From NCBI GenBank assembly GCA_022709925.1, contig JAKLHX010000032.1:1-9322 (forward strand): a stretch of DNA of 9,322 nucleotides, read 5' to 3'. The notes under the pieces are model-generated. The model had not been told where the DNA came from. It did not search any database and saw nothing but the letters and a program-made list of their open reading frames with translations. This document shows positions 7,581 through 9,322 of this stretch, one piece after another. The position numbers and the translations under genes were made by a program. Within the stretch, counting starts at the first letter, position 1. Each line of letters opens with the position of its first letter. The DNA comes from Candidatus Margulisiibacteriota bacterium. GTDB taxonomy: Bacteria > Margulisbacteria > WOR-1 > JAKLHX01.

Positions 7581-7654
7581 GTCCCCGTAGCTCAATTGGA
7601 TAGAGCGACAGCCTCCGGAGCTGTAGGTTGCTGGTTCGATCCCAGTCGGGGACA
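7581..7654 (+). tRNA. tRNA-Arg (anticodon CCG)
   Basis: A full cloverleaf can be drawn by hand. Acceptor GTCCCCG/CGGGGAC (7581-7587 with 7647-7653) is all paired. The D-stem is GCTC/GAGC, and the anticodon stem is ACAGC/GCTGT with loop CTCCGGA. The anticodon CCG (7615-7617) reads the Arg codon CGG. The variable loop is 5 nt and the T-stem GCTGG/CCAGT has loop TTCGATC. Base 7654 (A) is the discriminator; CCA is not encoded. It is nearly identical to the tRNA-Arg at 7811 outside the anticodon arm. Confidence 0.96.
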
Positions 7655-7663
7655 AATATTAAT

Positions 7664-7672
7664 TGCTATAAT
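7664..7672 (+). promoter_or_regulatory. Extended -10 promoter before the broken tRNA 5' half
   Basis: TGCTATAAT contains a perfect TATAAT (7667-7672) and an extended TG, 9 nt before the tRNA-like 5' half at 7682. The position matches that of the promoter in front of tRNA-Arg(TCG). It suggests the broken tRNA was once, or still is, transcribed on its own. No -35 is evident. Confidence 0.42.
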
Positions 7673-7681
7673 CTGTTCGAT

Positions 7682-7721
7682 GCGCCTGTACCTGCAGGCA
7701 GGCAGGGCTCATTTGGATAGA
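7682..7721 (+). pseudogene. Broken tRNA gene, 5' half with an inserted 16-nt element
   Basis: GCGCCTGTA (7682-7690) looks like the acceptor strand plus positions 8-9 of a tRNA, and GCTCATTTGGATAGA (7707-7721) is a D-arm that differs at one base of fifteen from both neighbouring tRNA-Arg genes. Between them, exactly before the D-stem, lies the 16-nt CCTGC...GGCAGG element. The D-arm is then cut after GA by a second palindromic element. No anticodon arm follows that I can fold. The acceptor strand could pair over 7 bp (one G-U) with CGGGCGC at 7946-7952, so this may be the left half of the 3' fragment found there. It is probably non-functional unless the extra segments are removed from the RNA. 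Confidence 0.6.
7691..7706 (+). repeat. 16-nt CCTGC...GGCAGG element, copy 1
   Basis: CCTGCAGGCAGGCAGG is an imperfect palindrome with CCTGC/GCAGG ends, placed between tRNA position 9 and the D-stem of the tRNA-like 5' half. It is the same length as copy 2 (7918-7933) and differs from it at two positions. Short CCTGC/GCAGG palindromes of this kind occur dispersed in several candidate-phylum genomes, from memory. Confidence 0.7.
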
Positions 7722-7760
7722 CCTGCCCGCAACGCCTGAGCGTAGCGATGGCGGGCATGG
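7722..7760 (+). repeat. Larger palindromic element with CCTGCCCGC ends
   Basis: The left end TGCCCGC (7724-7730) and right end GCGGGCA (7751-7757) are perfect inverted repeats around a 20-nt loop. Outer CC (7722-7723) and GG (7759-7760) extend the pairing past one bulged T. It starts right after the tRNA-like D-arm. Its first bases CCTGCC also pair with GGCAGG 7701-7706 of copy 1, which would place the D-arm in a loop. The stretch from here to 7795 shows only a second weak inverted repeat, TTTGC (7763-7767) with GCAAA (7784-7788). Confidence 0.6.
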
Positions 7761-7772
7761 CATTTGCCGGAG

Positions 7773-7801
7773 TTTACCCCGCAGCAAACGAATGTTAGTA
7801 T
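7773..7801 (+). promoter_or_regulatory. Promoter for tRNA-Arg(TCG)
   Basis: TTTACC (7773-7778), a 17-nt spacer and TAGTAT (7796-7801) with an extended TG (7793-7794) lie upstream of the tRNA at 7811. The predicted start is near 7808, leaving a very short leader. The match to consensus is moderate. Confidence 0.4.
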
Positions 7802-7810
7802 GAGGCTGTT

Positions 7811-7884
7811 GTCCCCGTAGCTCAATTGGATAGAGCATCAGCCTTCGAAGCTGAGGGTTGCTGGTTCGATCCCAGTCGGGGACA
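7811..7884 (+). tRNA. tRNA-Arg (anticodon TCG)
   Basis: It has the same body as tRNA-Arg(CCG): acceptor GTCCCCG/CGGGGAC, D-stem GCTC/GAGC and an identical T-arm. The anticodon stem is TCAGC/GCTGA with loop CTTCGAA, giving anticodon TCG (7845-7847), which reads CGA and, by wobble, other CGN codons. Discriminator A is at 7884; CCA is not encoded. It starts exactly 230 nt after the CCG gene. The first 26 nt and the 3'-most 30 nt are identical between the two, so one most likely arose by duplication with change confined to the anticodon arm and nearby bases. Confidence 0.96.
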
Positions 7885-7902
7885 AGAATCTAAGGCGGGA
7901 AA

Positions 7903-7953
7903 GCAGAGGGCCGGGTGCCTGCCGGCCGGCAGGTTCGAATCACCCCGGGCGCA
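7903..7953 (+). pseudogene. Broken tRNA gene, 3' half with an inserted 16-nt element
   Basis: GGGTG (7913-7917) and CACCC (7941-7945) form a perfect 5-bp T-stem. TTCGAAT (7934-7940) is a canonical 7-nt T-loop, CGGGCGC (7946-7952) is a 7-nt acceptor strand, and A (7953) is the discriminator. The T-stem and loop are separated by a 16-nt palindrome. Removing it restores an exact tRNA T-arm. Upstream bases (7903-7912) could be anticodon-stem and variable-loop remnants, but no anticodon stem folds. The acceptor pairs with GCGCCTG 7682-7688, suggesting both are parts of one gene with tRNA-Arg(TCG) lying between them. The left boundary is approximate. Confidence 0.55.
7918..7933 (+). repeat. 16-nt CCTGC...GGCAGG element, copy 2 (perfect palindrome)
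   Basis: CCTGCCGGCCGGCAGG is a perfect 16-bp palindrome inserted between T-stem position 53 and T-loop position 54 of the tRNA-like 3' half. It differs from copy 1 at two sites (A to C at element positions 6 and 10). It would fold as a 6-bp hairpin in RNA. Confidence 0.75.
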
Positions 7954-7969
7954 GATAAAGGAGAAAATC

Positions 7970-8518
7970 ATGAGTGCCGATGTACTTGTCCGCGATATCG
8001 ATCTGGATTGGGTGAAGATCGTGAAATTAATAGTGTCAATATTGCTTGCGGCCGTGGTGATATTTTTACAGATGCCCCAGCTGGTAACAGGGATAATCAT
8101 AAACATGATCCTTATACTGGTGGCGGACAGACTTGGAACGAATAAAGCCATGCTGCTCGGCATGATAACCCCTATAATTGCCGCTTTTTCCGGGGTTCTT
8201 CCGATCACTCTTATGGCGATGATTCCTTTCATCGCAGTTTCCAACGCGGTCTTCGTCAGTTCTTATAATATCCTTGCGGGAAGAGGCAGGATGGCGGCCG
8301 TGATCTTTGCCGCAGCGTTGAAATTCTGTCTGCTTTATGCCGCGGTGAATCTGCTTTTGCTGAGGCCTCTTACGGTGTTTGACGGGAAGATATATTCCGT
8401 TGGCGTCTCACAGGCCGTTGCTTTTATGATGGGACTCCCGCAGGCGGTCACTGCTTTGATAGGCGGGACGCTTGCTGTCTTTATATTGGAGCATTTGTAC
8501 AAATTCGGGGCCAAATAA
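7970..8518 (+). CDS. Small membrane protein resembling an ECF transporter S component
   Basis: A 182-aa, strongly hydrophobic protein with about five membrane segments (roughly residues 16-36, 38-53, 60-78, 80-101, 108-131 and 146-174, some of these possibly short or joined). The layout, with GIIINMILILVADRLG (41-56), then MLLGMITPIIAAFSGVLP (61-78) and MIPFIAVSNAVFV (84-96), resembles the S components of energy-coupling-factor importers, which bind a vitamin or metal for a shared ATPase module. The substrate is unknown and no ECF ATPase genes are present. The start is chosen at ATG 7970 because AAAGGAG (7957-7963) lies 6 nt upstream. The open frame runs further upstream, but only through tRNA sequence. 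The gene follows the broken tRNA 3' half by 16 nt and may be read through from the tRNA promoters. It converges on the next gene with a 3-nt gap. Confidence 0.82.
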   Translation: MSADVLVRDIDLDWVKIVKLIVSILLAAVVIFLQMPQLVTGIIINMILILVADRLGTNKAMLLGMITPIIAAFSGVLPITLMAMIPFIAVSNAVFVSSYNILAGRGRMAAVIFAAALKFCLLYAAVNLLLLRPLTVFDGKIYSVGVSQAVAFMMGLPQAVTALIGGTLAVFILEHLYKFGAK

Positions 8519-8521
8519 TAT

Positions 8522-8761
8522 CTATTTGCAGCTGCAATTCGAACAGACCCCGCTTGAACATGTATCGCAGCCCGAAGAGTTTTCCCTGCCGTAAGAGCCC
8601 ATGATGTCTTTGGCGCCTTTTACTGTCCTTACAGGAGAGAATATCCTCTGAGTTTTTGTGCTGCCGCATTTGGGGCATTTTGCCTCGATAGTTTCGTTCA
8701 TGCCTTTTGACACTTCAAAGATGCCAGAGCATTTCTTGCATTTATAATCATAGAACGGCAT
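8522..8761 (-). CDS. FmdB-type zinc ribbon protein
   Basis: A 79-aa protein beginning MPFYDYKCKKC, the hallmark of the FmdB/CxxC-CxxC-SSSS regulatory family, a putative small zinc-ribbon regulator found widely in bacteria. Metal ligands are C8 and C11, then C29 and C32 (KCPKCGS). The C terminus is Cys- and Ser-rich (C65, C68, C73, C76, C78), as is common in this family, and could bind a second metal. Its molecular role is not established. The frame is open 12 codons further upstream (to 8797), but that start would discard the typical MP-x-Y N terminus. The shorter start is also supported by a promoter with its -10 box only 7 nt before the ATG. There is no Shine-Dalgarno at that start, so a leaderless mRNA is likely. 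Confidence 0.92.
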   Translation of the reverse strand: MPFYDYKCKKCSGIFEVSKGMNETIEAKCPKCGSTKTQRIFSPVRTVKGAKDIMGSYGRENSSGCDTCSSGVCSNCSCK

Positions 8762-8768
8762 GATTAAA

Positions 8769-8797
8769 ATTATAGGACCTTGCTCACGGAAATTCAA
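8769..8797 (-). promoter_or_regulatory. Sigma70 promoter for the FmdB-type gene (leaderless)
   Basis: On the minus strand, TTGAAT (8797-8792), a 17-nt spacer and a perfect TATAAT (8774-8769) precede the ATG at 8761. Seven bases separate the -10 box from the ATG, so transcription should start within about a base of the start codon. Confidence 0.65.
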
Positions 8798-8811
8798 ATG
8801 TTATTCTTCCA

Positions 8812-8820
8812 TGTTATAAT
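8812..8820 (+). promoter_or_regulatory. Extended -10 promoter for tRNA-Lys(CTT)
   Basis: TGTTATAAT gives a perfect TATAAT (8815-8820) with an extended TG, 14 nt before the tRNA. The bases 17 nt upstream (8792-8797) are the complement of the FmdB gene's -35 box and match a plus-strand -35 poorly, so the two divergent promoters share that spot. Confidence 0.5.
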
Positions 8821-8834
8821 TTTATGGTATCCAT

Positions 8835-8907
8835 GCGCCATTAGCTCAGTTGGTAGAGCAGCTGACTCTTAATCAGCTTGTCGTAGGTTCGATCCCTACA
8901 TGGCGCA
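8835..8907 (+). tRNA. tRNA-Lys (anticodon CTT)
   Basis: A complete cloverleaf. Acceptor GCGCCAT/ATGGCGC pairs over 7 bp, the D-stem is GCTC/GAGC and the anticodon stem is GCTGA/TCAGC with loop CTCTTAA. The anticodon CTT (8868-8870) reads the Lys codon AAG. The variable loop is 5 nt and the T-stem GTAGG/CCTAC has loop TTCGATC. Discriminator A is at 8907; CCA is not encoded. It is transcribed divergently from the FmdB-type gene and converges on the gene at 8922. Confidence 0.97.
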
Positions 8908-8921
8908 ATTGTTTTGAGAAA

Positions 8922-9322
8922 TTATGTATGAGACGAGCTAAGAAGCTCCCAGAGCTTTAATTCGTCAGAAGTTACATGCCATCCAGATATTGAGTAGTTG
9001 AGCGGCGAATCTTCTATCACGTTTATTTTATCTGCCCATTCTACGTAGTGAAACATGATCCTGCTAAAAAGGTTCGGATCAGAGGCAGTAGCTTCCGTAA
9101 GATTCACTCCGAGGGTCCTCCAGAAACAAAAATCCATACCTGTAAAGCGGTACTCATGCGGAACAGACAACCGGACAGGCGTAGTTGTGAGATGATCTCC
9201 TCCCAGAAGAACAGCGGTTTTTTCGCTCTGTTTGAGTAGTAAATTGGACATTTCAAGATCCCTTTGGGACAGGAAATAAGGATTGGATCGGAGCTGTTTG
9301 ACGCCGGGAGTAAGACTTTCAA
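8922..9322 (-). CDS. 3' part of an unidentified gene running off the right edge
   Basis: The open frame runs from the window edge to TAA (complement of 8922-8924), with 132 codons visible. An internal ATG at 9251 is not needed as the start, because the frame stays open upstream of it with plausible protein sequence. I do not recognise the family. The stretch FLSQRDLEMSNLLLKQSEK, then TAVLLGGDHL, loosely recalls the R-D-x-x-M helix and G-x-x-H-L loop of TraB/GumN-type proteins, but this is a weak resemblance. The rest is mixed and soluble-looking, with several Trp and His and no membrane segment. Like the gene at 6407, it lies on the minus strand beside tRNA genes and is less Lys-rich than the main operon. 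It ends 14 nt from the tRNA-Lys 3' end. Confidence 0.7.
   Translation of the reverse strand, partial: ESLTPGVKQLRSNPYFLSQRDLEMSNLLLKQSEKTAVLLGGDHLTTTPVRLSVPHEYRFTGMDFCFWRTLGVNLTEATASDPNLFSRIMFHYVEWADKINVIEDSPLNYSISGWHVTSDELKLWELLSSSHT

Noticed and set aside
7581..7955. CRISPR array suggested by repeated tRNA and CCTGC segments
   Set aside because: Repeats are tRNA bodies and palindromes at irregular spacing; there are no uniform spacers and no cas genes.
7826..7969. Upstream extension of the ECF-like reading frame from an ATG inside tRNA-Arg(TCG)
   Set aside because: The extension translates tRNA and palindrome sequence. A clear Shine-Dalgarno supports ATG 7970.
7822..8244. Minus-strand open frame of 140 codons
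   Set aside because: It is the antisense of the tRNA-Arg and the ECF-like gene. Its apparent peptide is a typical artefact of tRNA sequence.
8762..8797. Longer N terminus for the FmdB-type protein
   Set aside because: The family starts at MP-x-Y, and the extra 12 codons overlap the -10 and -35 boxes of a well-formed promoter.
8835..8921. Integration (att) site at the 3' end of tRNA-Lys
   Set aside because: No second copy of the tRNA 3' end and no integrase gene is visible in the window.

Overview
The window is bacterial. It carries a compact operon with stop/start overlaps, Shine-Dalgarno and sigma70-type promoter motifs, and tRNA genes without an encoded CCA end. Heavy use of ATA (Ile) and AGA/AGG (Arg) codons, ferredoxin-linked aryl-pyruvate metabolism and small CCTGC/GCAGG palindromes suggest an uncultured anaerobe of a candidate phylum (Omnitrophota- or Margulisbacteria-like). 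That placement is a guess from style, not a proven assignment.

Bases 1-6403 hold eight same-strand reading frames: an unidentified gene end, a membrane-anchored polysaccharide deacetylase, IorA and IorB (indolepyruvate:ferredoxin oxidoreductase), a PaaK-type phenylacetate-CoA ligase, a tandem ACT-domain protein, a YbgC-type acyl-CoA thioesterase, a dUTPase/dCTP-deaminase-family protein and QueH. Nearly all junctions overlap (TGATG, ATGA, or 8-20 nt). The one clear gap, before iorA, holds a well-spaced promoter whose predicted start falls on the iorA ATG, so iorA may be leaderless. IorAB, PaaK, the ACT protein and the thioesterase form a plausible aryl-acid/aromatic amino acid module. Dut and QueH look like housekeeping passengers.

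Bases 6407-7501 hold a minus-strand gene converging on queH with a 3-nt gap. It encodes a 364-aa protein with weak DUF218 (YdcF/SanA)-like features. Bases 7550-7960 are a tRNA cluster: tRNA-Arg(CCG), a broken tRNA-like 5' half, tRNA-Arg(TCG) and a broken tRNA-like 3' half. The two broken halves could pair through their acceptor strands. Each is interrupted by a 16-nt palindrome-like element at a structural boundary, and the 5' half is followed by a longer palindromic element. This is the most unusual part of the window.

The remainder holds a small membrane protein resembling ECF transporter S components, a convergent FmdB-type zinc ribbon protein with an apparently leaderless promoter, tRNA-Lys(CTT) with a divergent promoter, and the 3' part of an unidentified minus-strand gene that runs off the right edge.
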